DNA of 64,000 nucleotides from Callorhinus ursinus (taxonomy: Eukaryota; Chordata; Mammalia; Carnivora; Otariidae), in the NCBI RefSeq assembly GCF_003265705.1, contig NW_020312828.1, forward strand, positions 61,382,212 through 61,446,211, read 5' to 3'. The translations under genes and the position numbers were made by a program. Below, one piece after another: positions 55,581 to 64,000 of this stretch. Below the pieces are notes generated by a model. It saw only the letters and a list, made by a program, of their open reading frames with translations, did no database searches and was not told the DNA's origin. Position 1 is the stretch's first letter; each line of letters starts with the position of its first letter.

Positions 55581-56210
55581 GACATAGGATTTTCTTGCCA
55601 ATCTCTCCCTCTCCTGTAGTCAAATGTATCAAATTTCCTCATCAAGTAGGGCTTCAGGTGTAGGGTGAGCATCTTAGAAGCCAGAACTTTCCTTGCTCTG
55701 GAGATTAAATCTATGTGATGGAACTAAAGTTATTAGTCTTTGAGAGCTCACAGCCACCCCCACTCCACCTCCAGTCCAATAAAAATAATCCTGCATTGCC
55801 TGCTCGGTTCCCACTCCTTCCTAGTCCTGCTAAGGAAGGATTTTTGCTTACAGAGAGAAGCTAAGTCAACCCACATAATAAAGTGATAGAAAGAGGGGTA
55901 AGGAGAAGAAAGATCAAAAAACTTTGTAGCCTATTACAGAAGAAGAGTTTTTTGGAACTGAGTTTTATAAGAAAGAGACACTGGAGTGGCTACAGGATGT
56001 AAGGGAATTGGAAGAAAAAAGGAAAAGCCATGTTACAAAGTGCCAAGGTGGCTTAGTAATGGGATTCTCTTTGATGTTCTCCAAGAAATGCAAATAGAAG
56101 ATTTCCATTGCTTTTAACTGCCTTTAGTTGTTAGATCGTTTCCTTGAATGTGACATACCACTCTTGTGATTGGACCAGATGGGTCACTGAATTTATTAGG
56201 TTATGAACAT
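55581..56210. other. Unassigned DNA
   Basis: No gene or repeat recognised before the SINE pair. Confidence 0.4.
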
Positions 56211-56232
56211 TAAAAATAATCCTATAACAATT

Positions 56233-56426
56233 TTTTTCAAAGATTTTATTTATTTATTTGACAGAGAGACACAGCGAGAGAGGGAACACAAGCAGGGGGA
56301 GTGGGAGAAGGAGAAGCAGGCTTCCTGATGAGCAGGGAGCCCGATGCAGGGGCTCGAACCCAGGACCCTGGGATCATGACCTGAGCTGAAGGCAGACGCT
56401 TAATGACTGAGCCACCCAGGCGCCCC
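56233..56426 (-). mobile_element. Young carnivore SINE with perfect target-site duplication
   Basis: The minus-strand head is GGGGCGCCTGGGTGGCTCAG and the tail AAATAAATAAATAAAATC. Both flanks (56211-56232 and 56427-56448) carry the same 22 bases, starting TAAAAATAATCC. No mismatch means the insertion is recent, and it is the best preserved copy here. Confidence 0.97.
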
Positions 56427-56506
56427 TAAAAATAATCCTATAACAATTATAATAATTTGTGTGATTTACTATGTACCATGAACTGTACTAAAGATTTTAC
56501 ATTTAT
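56427..56506 (-). repeat. MIR SINE, left part
   Basis: ATTTACTATGTACCATGAAC, TGTACTAAAGATTTTACATT and ATTATCTTATTTGATTC are the beginning of a reverse MIR, cut by the SINE at 56524. Confidence 0.6.
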
Positions 56507-56523
56507 TATCTTATTTGATTCTT

Positions 56524-56752
56524 TTTTTAAATATGTTATTTATTGATTTATTTATTTGAGAGAGAGAGAAAGAGAATGTGAGTGGGGGAGGAGTAGAGAG
56601 GGGAGGCAGAGGGAGGAGCAGAAAGAATCCCAAGCAGACTCCATGCTGATCGCAGAGCCCAACATGGGGCTCAATCCCAGGACCCTGAGATCATGACCTG
56701 AGCCGAAACTAAGACTCAGATGCTTAACTGACTGAACCAACCAGGAGCCCCC
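56524..56752 (-). mobile_element. Carnivore SINE inserted in a MIR
   Basis: The minus-strand head is GGGGCTCCTGGTTGGTTCAG, and ATCATGACCTGAGCCGAAAC is read forward. The copy is older than its neighbour at 56233. Flanks TATCTTATTTGATTCTT (56507) and TATCTTATTTAATTCTT (56753) differ at one base. Confidence 0.96.
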
Positions 56753-56769
56753 TATCTTATTTAATTCTT

Positions 56770-56900
56770 ACAGCACCTCTTTGAGATATCAATTATAGTC
56801 CTCATTGTTTGGATGAATAGAATATAGATGGGTGAAAGCAATTGCTCATGGACAGACAGGTAAGTAATGATTGAGTTGTTTCTCAGACCTATGTCTGTTT
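56770..56900 (-). repeat. MIR SINE, right part
   Basis: CAGCACCTCTTTGAGATATC, AGTCCTCATTGTTTGGATGA and GACAGACAGGTAAGTAATGA are worn reverse MIR sequence continuing from 56506. Confidence 0.5.
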
Positions 56901-57594
56901 AACCAAATCCCATACATTATCTCTTATGGTTGCCTTGGAGCAGATTGGCTCCATTTTTTGTCCAAAAATAAAAAGAGAAAGAACCAGAACTATGAGTTTG
57001 GAGTCCAGGAATCTTCTGATGACCCAGGGAAATCATGCTACCTAAAATTTGTCTCATGAGTAGACAGTCAAGTGCTGAAATAACATTGAGATCGGAGCCA
57101 AAAGCAACACTGTAGTTGAGATTTGGGGCATATTCCTTAGAAAGAGATTCAGACTTTCAAAAACTTCAATCTCATTCCCCATAATGCTGATTACATAATT
57201 TTAGCCCATGGGTATTTTTTCCTTGAGCATATCAATTTAGAAACCTTAAAAAACAAAACTGGGTTCACAAAAATGTAATTGATAAAGCTAACTCTTTCCT
57301 AGCTGACTTTATGGTTTCAGCTAAAATGCAAGCTACACCAAATTCCATAATGGACCATACTTCATAATAATTGTAGTCTATTTGTATGCAAATAGCTGAA
57401 CGGCATCTCTCAATTTCAGGCTCTGGCTGTAAACTCACATCGGTTTTGGGTAGATTCTAATTATGCATCTAATATAATAGGTATTGAATCAATGAGAAAT
57501 TCTGACACCAGTTTTGAGAGTTAACATACTATTCACTATTTGAACCTTGGATTCAAAAGATGTGCCTTTATAATAAAATGTGTTGTGTTGTACC
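56901..57594. other. Unassigned DNA
   Basis: No gene or clear repeat is recognised. Confidence 0.4.
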
Positions 57595-57765
57595 ATTATT
57601 TAGTAACTGTTTAATCTACAACAGGTTATTTAATTTCTCTGAGCCACAGTGTTGCAAAAATGGAAATACTAATGACTCTTTTATAGGATTATTGGATAAT
57701 TAAATAAGATAATGTATACAAAGTACTTGGAACAATATTTGGATCAGTAAGTTACAGTTTTTCCT
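57595..57765 (+). repeat. MIR SINE
   Basis: AGGTTATTTAATTTCTCTGA, GCCACAGTGTTGCAAAAATG, GATTATTGGATAATTAAATA and GTATACAAAGTACTTGGAAC follow forward MIR order. Confidence 0.75.
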
Positions 57766-58449
57766 CTTCTCTGTTGCCAGATCACCCTGATAGTCATTGG
57801 TACCTCAAGGGGCTAAATTTTAATAACTTCCTCACAATTCATTGGCTTGCTAAAAACACCCCAGAAAGGGGTCCCTCCATGACTCCAGTCTGACCCTGAA
57901 TGAGAAGACAGAGCTAATATTCAGCAGGAGCTGAGGGAGCAGGAAGCACACTCAATGGGCAAGGTCAAATAGACACATACGTAAGGTTTGCTCTGGGTCC
58001 AAAACCTGCTTACCTCGTCTCATGTGATATCCTCAGGCATGACTGATACTTATGTAGCCCTGTATTTCTGAGGACAAGGGCCATGGAAGGAAAAAAACAG
58101 TCTTTACAGGAGATGTTTATTTTCCCATTAATAAAGGGAAATTACTTTGTTGGTTGGGAGCCCAGATTTTTAAATTACTCCCATGGCTGTATCTAAAACC
58201 AATTCAATATTTTAAAACTCAAATTTGTTTGGTATAATAGACTGGAAGATGTCATAACTCGTGACATGGCCAGTCATAAAATGCTCCATGGGAACAGGAG
58301 AAGTGGGAAGAGGAAAATTGCAATCATTTATGTCTAGAGGGGTCTAGTAAATGCCTGGGACAAACCTAGCTTCAGAGAACAGGGAAAAATTCATCCAAAT
58401 GAGTGGAAGATGCTTATATTATTTGTTGACAGGGAAGTGTGATAGAAGG
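57766..58449. other. Unassigned DNA
   Basis: No recognised gene or repeat. Confidence 0.4.
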
Positions 58450-58680
58450 AGGTCAAGCTTTAGAGTTGGACAAACAGATCTTGGCTCAAATCTAGGCTCT
58501 GCCCTTTCTTTGCTGGGTAATCTTGGGTAAGTTACTGACCTAGCTAAACCTTATATTGTCTATGAAATGTGGATCACAGTATAATTTCATTATGGGAAGA
58601 AGAATAAATAAAGCACTTGGTTCAATGCCTCATACATGCCAAGTTCTCAATAAATTAGAACTATTGTTAGTGTTATTCTC
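58450..58680 (+). repeat. MIR SINE
   Basis: AGAGTTGGACAAACAGATCT, CTCAAATCTAGGCTCTGCCC, AATCTTGGGTAAGTTACTGA and a GTTCTCAATAAATTAG end are forward MIR. Confidence 0.85.
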
Positions 58681-58689
58681 TGTTGTTGT

Positions 58690-58890
58690 TCAGTGTTAGC
58701 AGCTACTATGTGTTAGGTCTTCCAACACAGCTGTCTATTTTCCTCCCAGATATAATGCCCTGCCGTATTTATTAACATCCCCATTTTACAGATGAGAAAA
58801 ATGACCCAGATGTCCCAAAGCCACATTGTTAAGAAAAAGGCAAGCTGAAATGAACCGAGGTCTAGCTGATTACCAAGTGTGTATTATCTC
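58690..58890 (-). repeat. MIR SINE
   Basis: TAGCAGCTACTATGTGTTAG, ATCCCCATTTTACAGATGAG and CAAAGCCACATTGTTAAG are reverse MIR. With the forward MIR just before it, this forms an inverted pair. Confidence 0.8.
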
Positions 58891-59956
58891 CACTGCCTAT
58901 CCTGACCCTGTGGAAGTGAAAAGGCTCATTCATAAGATGTCAGCTATAGTCTAAGAAAGGCTTTGACCTTTGAAAGCAAGAGGTGCCAGGACATCCTGAG
59001 TATGTAGAATCCAGAAAGAAAAATCCCTTCAGGGAGACAACCAGCTGCATTCAAGGACATTAGAAAGGTGGATCCCAACCTCAAGGCAACATGGCCAGAC
59101 TCAGAGCAGACCTGGCTTAGATACCAGGGTGGGTGGCGCTAGCTTACTTGGAAGCCTTCTAGAGTTCTTAAAATCCTGTTGACAGCAGGAAGGATTAGGC
59201 TCAGGGTTTAGGGTGACACCAGCTGAGCTGCAGGTGGGACTCAGGTAGATCTAGCCGTGGAAAGGAATAGATGAGAAGCAGGCAAGTCCTGACATCAGCA
59301 ACCAGTTGATTGGCACTTTTTTTTTTAACTTTGCAAACAGTTTCCCTGAGATTGTGTAGACACAGTCTTAAACCTGTCAATTCTAGAGGCTCCAGATTTA
59401 CACATGCACACTGCACTGTCATTCCCCAAGTACAAGACTGCAGAATGCAATGTTTCTTTCTCATTATTGCTAACCACTGTTCCATCACCTTGGGTTTAAT
59501 GACAGCTGCTTCTCTAGCCTCTTCAAACTGGCCAGTACCTTCACCATGAGAATTAGCAATTCTGGAAGTTATGGAGTAACACTCCTTGGCCTATAACTTG
59601 CACCTGTGACCTATGACCCCAGGGTTTATGCAGAGTCAACACATATAGGGAACTGGTGAAGTCACTACCCTTAACCATGTCCATGGCAGACATCACTAAT
59701 CAACCACACCGTTCCTTTCAATCTGGCCAAGAAAATCCTCATGACCACGTCCCAGGTGGTCACCACCAAAGGATTAGATTTTGCAGATAATAAAACTTAC
59801 TGACCAGAGAAGGCTAGTGATTTACCTTTCAACAAGTCACTGAATTAAAAATAAAGCAAATACTGGATGCTTTAAATTGACCTCCTTGGTTAACTGTATA
59901 AAGAAATATCCAAATACATTGGAATTTTGTGAAGTTAAAAACAAAAACAACCGATT
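58891..59956. other. Unassigned DNA before the L1
   Basis: No exon or clear repeat is recognised. The last 40 bases are A-rich and probably mark the L1 target site. The matching duplication would lie beyond the window. Confidence 0.4.
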
Positions 59957-59970
59957 CCCAAGGGTGGAGC

Positions 59971-59978
59971 AAGATGGC
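59971..59978 (+). promoter_or_regulatory. YY1-type site at the L1 5' end
   Basis: AAGATGGC lies about 14 bases from the L1 start, the same place as the YY1 site that fixes the start point in other mammalian L1s. Role inferred from position. Confidence 0.55.
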
Positions 59979-61179
59979 AGAGGAGTAGGAGACCTGGATT
60001 TCGTCTGGTCTCAGGAATTCAGCTGAATAGGGATCAAACCATTCTGAACACCTACGAACTCAACAGGAGATCGAAGAGAGTAGCAACAACTCTCTGAACA
60101 GAAAAGCGACCACTTACTGGAAGGTAGGACATGCGGAGAAGTGAATCCGAGGCGATATTCGGGAGGATAGATGGCGGGGGAGGGGGCCTCCGCCGCTTCT
60201 GGCAAGTGCTAGAGCCGCGGAGCACAAAATCGGAACATTTAGAAGTTGGCTCCACTGAGGGACATCACTCCAGTGACTAAGCGGGGGGTGGAACCCTCGC
60301 GGGACAGTGTGGTCTCAGGACCCTCGGGGTCACAGAAAGACTGGGGGTGCCTGAGTGCAGCAGAGCTCCCAGGTATCGGAGCAGGGAAGCCGGCTGCAGA
60401 GACGGAGCCGAGGCGCGGGCTCTCAGCTCGGGGTGGCCATAAATTGTGATCTGCGGCCCAGTCGGGCCACTGCTCCTCCAGCAGGGACCCAACAAGCAGC
60501 AGAGCCGGGGAGACTCCCCTTCCTTCTCCGCGAGGAGCAGCAGGAGAGTGCACCACAGGGATCTGCTGGGTTTGGAGACTCCACACGGGGTCGGGTGCCA
60601 GAGATAGAAATGCTCGGTCACAGGCCCGGTGAGCACGGAGTGCGGCCGGAGACCCGGGAGACGATAGTGACTGACTGCTTTTCTCTGGCGGCGCACTGAG
60701 GAGCAGGGCCCCGAGTTCTCGGCTCCTCCGGGCGGAGATTGGGAGGCCCCCATTTTCACTCTCATCCTCCAAAGCTGTACCGAGAGCTTGCAGGGAACAA
60801 AAGCTCCCGCGAGAAAACCCGCGCAGATTGCTTAGCCGGGACTCACAAGGGCGGGGCAATTCTGCCTCCGGCAAAGACATTTGGGAACCACGGCAACAGG
60901 TCCCTCCCCCAGAAGATCAGCACGAACAGCCAGCCAAGACCAAGTTTACTGATCAAGGAGAACTGGAGAACTCCAGCGCTAGGGGAATACTGCACATAGA
61001 ATTCATGGCTTTTTTTACCATGATTCATTAGTTTCTCAAAGTTATTTTTTTAACTGTTTTTTTTTAATTTTTCTTTTTCCCCTTTTCAACCATCTTATCA
61101 ATCCCTTTTAAAAAATTTTTTTTATTTTTCATTTTTAGAGTCATATTCTATCCCTTCATAGTACTTACCCTTATTTTTG

Positions 61180-61228
61180 GCATATATATATATATGTATA
61201 TATATATATACACACATATATATATATG
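61180..61228. repeat. TA-rich microsatellite in the L1 5'UTR
   Basis: Alternating TATATATA and ACACATATATA units. Confidence 0.9.
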
Positions 61229-61787
61229 TTGTTCTCTCTTTAAAATTTTGAGATACAGTTTCTTCTAACAGATCAAAATATACCCTAAATCTCTAGTGTA
61301 TGGCCTTGTTCTAGTCTCCTGCCTGATCACATTCTCTCCCTTTTTTTTTTAAATCTTCTTCTTTCTTTTTTCAAACAACTTCTTATCAATTCCTTTCATA
61401 AAATCTTTTATAATTTTCCTCTTTACATTCATCTTCCATCCCTTCATTGTATCAACCCTTATTTTGTACACATATAAGTCTTTCTTTCTTTACAATTTTA
61501 GGAGGCACTATCTTCTAACAGACCAAAATACACCCAGAATCTAGTGTGTGGCATTGATCTATGCACTAGCCTGATCATATTTGATCATATTCTCTTTTTT
61601 TGTTGTTTTGTTCTGTTTTTGTTTGTTTTAATCTTTTTCTTTTTTTTTTCTGTTTCTTTTTTCTTTCTTTCCCTTTCTTTCCCCCTGGTTTCAGGTCTTT
61701 TCTGATTTGTTTAGAGTACATTTGCTGGGAACGTTGTTAACCTGTTAGCATTTTGTTCTCTCATTCATCTATTCTCCTCTGGACAAA

Positions 61788-62684
61788 ATGACAAAACGAA
61801 AGAAATCACCTCAGCAAAAAGAACAAGAGGTAGTACCGTCTGCCAGGGACCTACTCAATACAGACATTAGTACGATGTTGGACCTAGAGTTCAGAATCAT
61901 GATTTTAAAGATACTAGCTGGGCTTAAAAAAAGCATGGAAGTTATTAGAGACACCCTTCCTGGAGAAATAAAAGAACTAAAATCTAACCAAATCGAAATC
62001 AAAAAGGCTATTAATGAGGTGCAATAAAAAATGGGGGCACTAACTGCTAGGATAAGTGAGGCAGAAGAGAGAATTAGTGAAATAGAAGACCAAATGATGG
62101 AAAATAAAGAAGCTAAGAAAAAGAGAGATGAACAACTACTGGATCACGAGGGCAGAATTCAAGAGATAAGCGATACCATAAGACGAAACAACATTAGAAT
62201 AATTGGGATCCCAGAAGAAGAAGAAAGAGAGAGAGGGGCAGAAGGTATACTGGAGCAAATTCTAGCAGAGAACTTGCCTAATGTGGGGAAGGAAACAGGC
62301 ATCAAAATCCAGGAGGCACAGATAACCCCCCTCAAAATCAATAAAAATAGGTCAACACCACGACATCTAATAGTAAAACTTACGAGTTTCAGAGACAAAG
62401 AGAAAATCTTGAAAGCAGCTCAGGAGAAGAGATATGTAACCTATAAAGGTAGAAACATTAGATTGGCAACAGACCTGGCCACAGAGACCTGGCAGGCCAG
62501 AAAGGACTGTCAGGATATCTTCAGAGCACTAAACAAGAAAAATATGCAGCCAAGAATACTATATCCAGCTAGGCTCTCATTGAAAATTGAAGGAGAGATA
62601 AAAAGCTTCCAGGACAAACAAAAACTAAAGGAATTTGCAAACACGAAACCAGCCCTACAAGAAATATTGAAAGGGGTCCTCTAA
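61788..62684 (+). pseudogene. L1 ORF1 (RNA-binding protein), one internal stop
   Basis: L1 ORF1p is a trimeric RNA chaperone that coats L1 RNA in cytoplasmic particles. The 299-codon frame starts MTKRKKSPQQKEQ and is open except for TAA at codon 80 (62025-62027). An ATG lies two codons later in the same frame (62031). Residues about 40-130 are heptad-rich coiled coil (LTARISEAEERISEIEDQM). RRNNIRIIGIPEEEE (from residue 132) begins the RRM domain, and RILYPARLSLK (256 on) lies in the C-terminal domain. The protein ends EILKGVL. Without readthrough or restart at 62031 the full protein cannot be made. Identity is certain; loss of function is likely. Confidence 0.93.
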
Positions 62685-62765
62685 GCAAAGAGAGAGCCTA
62701 AAAGCAGCATAGGCCAGAAAGGAACACAGACAATATACAGTAACAGTCACCTTACAGGCAATAAA
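62685..62765 (+). other. L1 inter-ORF spacer
   Basis: 81 bases between the ORF1 stop and the ORF2 ATG. In L1, ORF2 is translated from the same RNA by an unusual restart mechanism. No separate promoter is visible. Confidence 0.7.
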
Positions 62766-64000
62766 ATGGCACTAAATTCATATCTTTCAATAGTTACCCT
62801 GAATGTAAATGGGCTAAATGCCCCAATCAAAAGACACAGGCTATCAGATTGGATTAAAAAACAAGACCCATCAATATGCTGTCTGCAAGAGACTCATTTT
62901 AGACCCAAAGCCACCCCCACATTGAAAGTGAAGGGGTGGAAAACCATTTACCATGCTAATGGACACCAAAAGAAAGCTGGGGTGGCAATCCTTATATCAG
63001 ACAAATTAGATTTTAAAACAAAGACTGTAATAAGAGATGAGGAAGGACACTATATCCTACTTAGAGGGTCTATCCACGAAGAAGATCTAACAATTGTAAA
63101 TATCTATGCCCCTAACATGGGAGCAGCCAATTATATAAGGCAATTAATAACAAAAGCGAAGAAACACATTGACAACAATACAATAATAGTGGGGGACTTT
63201 AACACCCCCCTGACTGAAATGGACAGATCATCTAAGCAAAAGATCAACAAGGAAATAAAGACTTTAAATGACACACTGGACCAAATGGACTTCACAGACA
63301 TATTCAGAACATTCCATCCCAAAGCAACGGAATACACATTCTTCTCTAGTGCCCATGGAACATTCTCCAGAATAGATCACATCCCAGGTCACAAATCAGG
63401 TCTCAACCGCTACCAAAAGATTGGGATTATTCCCTGCATATTTTCAGACCATAATGCTTTGAAACTAGAACTCAATCACAAGAGGAAAGTCAGAAAGAAC
63501 TCAAATACATGGAAGCTAAAGAACATCCTACTAAAGAATGAATGGGTCAACCAGGAAATTAAAGAATTTAAAATTTCATGGAAACCAATGAAAATGAAAA
63601 CACAACTGTTCCAAAATCTTTGGGATACAGCAAAGGCAGTCCTAAGAGGAAAGTATATAGCAATACAGGCCTTTCTCAAGAAACAAGAAAGGTCTCAAAT
63701 ACACAACCTAACCCTACACCTAAAGGAGCTAGAGAAAAAACAGCAAATAAAGCCTAAACCCAGCAGGAGAAGAGAAATAATAAAGATCAGAGCAGAAATC
63801 AATGAAATAGGAACCAAAAGAACAGTAGAACAGATCAACGAAACTAGGAGCTGTTTCTTTGAAAGAATTAACAAGATTGATAAACCCCTGGCCAGACTTA
63901 TCAAAAAGAAAAGAGAAAGGACCCAAATCAACAAAATCATGAATGAAAGAGGAGCGATCACAACCAACACCAAAGAAATACAAACAATTATAAGAACATA
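62766..64000 (+). CDS. L1 ORF2, N-terminal 411 codons (endonuclease), partial
   Basis: ORF2p nicks target DNA and reverse-transcribes L1 RNA. From ATG 62766 the frame is open for 411 codons to the window end. The APE-type endonuclease spans residues 1 to about 239. Its catalytic set is complete: N15 (LNVNGLN), E42 (QETH), Y114 (NIYAPN), D144 and N146 (VGDFN), D204 (RIDHI), D228 and H229 (SDHN). The linker before the reverse transcriptase follows (WDTAKAVLRGKYIAI, KINKIDKPLARLIKKKRE). The reverse-transcriptase active site lies beyond the window. Residues about 269-282 look frame-shifted, although the reading frame recovers (see findings). Family identity is certain; activity is unknown. Confidence 0.93.
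   Translation, partial: MALNSYLSIVTLNVNGLNAPIKRHRLSDWIKKQDPSICCLQETHFRPKATPTLKVKGWKTIYHANGHQKKAGVAILISDKLDFKTKTVIRDEEGHYILLRGSIHEEDLTIVNIYAPNMGAANYIRQLITKAKKHIDNNTIIVGDFNTPLTEMDRSSKQKINKEIKTLNDTLDQMDFTDIFRTFHPKATEYTFFSSAHGTFSRIDHIPGHKSGLNRYQKIGIIPCIFSDHNALKLELNHKRKVRKNSNTWKLKNILLKNEWVNQEIKEFKISWKPMKMKTQLFQNLWDTAKAVLRGKYIAIQAFLKKQERSQIHNLTLHLKELEKKQQIKPKPSRRREIIKIRAEINEIGTKRTVEQINETRSCFFERINKIDKPLARLIKKKRERTQINKIMNERGAITTNTKEIQTIIRT

Larger units (their letters stand above)
59957..61787 (+). promoter_or_regulatory. L1 5'UTR with internal promoter region
   Basis: About 1.8 kb. The first part, to about 60900, is GC- and CpG-rich and contains a YY1-like AAGATGGC at 59971. The second part (61020-61760) is T-rich with TA repeats. 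In L1 elements this region carries the RNA polymerase II promoter. Both strands show incidental open frames because of the GC content, including a 213-codon antisense frame (60880-60239). Confidence 0.8.
59957..64000 (+). mobile_element. Carnivore LINE-1, 5' part (runs off the window)
   Basis: The first 4 kb of a LINE-1 retrotransposon in sense orientation: 5'UTR (59957-61787), ORF1 (61788-62684), an 81-bp spacer, then ORF2 from 62766 to the window edge. The start reads AGGGTGGAGCAAGATGGCAG, the equivalent of known L1 5' ends, so this copy is not 5'-truncated. Its 3' end and target-site duplication lie outside. One stop in ORF1 and a probable frame swap in ORF2 argue against full activity. 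The preserved 5' end and open ORF2 show it is fairly young. Confidence 0.95.

Noticed and set aside
60277..60765. 162-codon minus-strand frame overlapping the 213-codon one
   Set aside because: A second frame of the same GC-rich L1 5'UTR. Several overlapping open frames together indicate composition, not coding.

Overview
This window looks like mammalian non-coding DNA, intergenic or from a very large intron. I found no convincing host exon, tRNA, rRNA or other single-copy gene. The organism is almost certainly a carnivoran. Fourteen copies of the tRNA-Lys-derived carnivore SINE are present, recognisable by heads reading CACCTGGGTGGCTCAG and ends reading AAATAAATAAA. The derived SINE form that dominates dog genomes (head GGATCCCTGGGTGGCGCAG) is absent. 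Several copies carry the CCCCCTGCTTGTGTTCC body typical of bears, pinnipeds and mustelids. I therefore infer an arctoid caniform (bear, seal, sea lion or weasel-like animal). The order is secure; the narrower placement is an inference.

Most of what can be named is transposable-element sequence laid down in layers. The oldest layer is MIR, L2, a CR1/L3-like relic, MER20 and old L1M. Next come MLT1 LTRs, another LTR and a Tigger DNA transposon. The youngest layer is carnivore SINEs, one ERV1-like solo LTR and carnivore L1. Nesting is clear at several sites: SINEs inside MIRs (810-1012, 18823-19008, 56524-56752), an LTR inside an MLT1 (12155-12950), a Tigger inside a MIR (48794-49250), a SINE inside L1M (29277-29530), and a young L1 inside an unassigned old repeat (31440-33380).

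Layout: 1-11,900 is sparse, with three MIRs, one MLT1 and four SINEs. 11,900-19,100 is dense (MLT1 with nested LTR, L1M remnants, an AC microsatellite with a 10-N assembly gap, and four SINEs). 19,100-27,300 is mainly L2, MIR and MLT1-like relics. 27,364-33,650 holds the solo LTR, a long decayed L1M and a young 5'-inverted L1. 33,650-46,800 is L2, MIR and MER20 relics with repeat-free islands. 46,800-59,950 has the best candidate conserved non-coding stretch, the Tigger, more MIRs and two SINEs.

The last 4 kb (about 59,957-64,000) is the 5' part of a carnivore L1 on the + strand: CpG-rich 5'UTR, ORF1 with one internal stop, and ORF2 open to the window edge with all endonuclease residues present. 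This L1 is the only coding material of substance here. No new multi-gene system was found; the findings concern transposon structure, decay and possible regulatory DNA.
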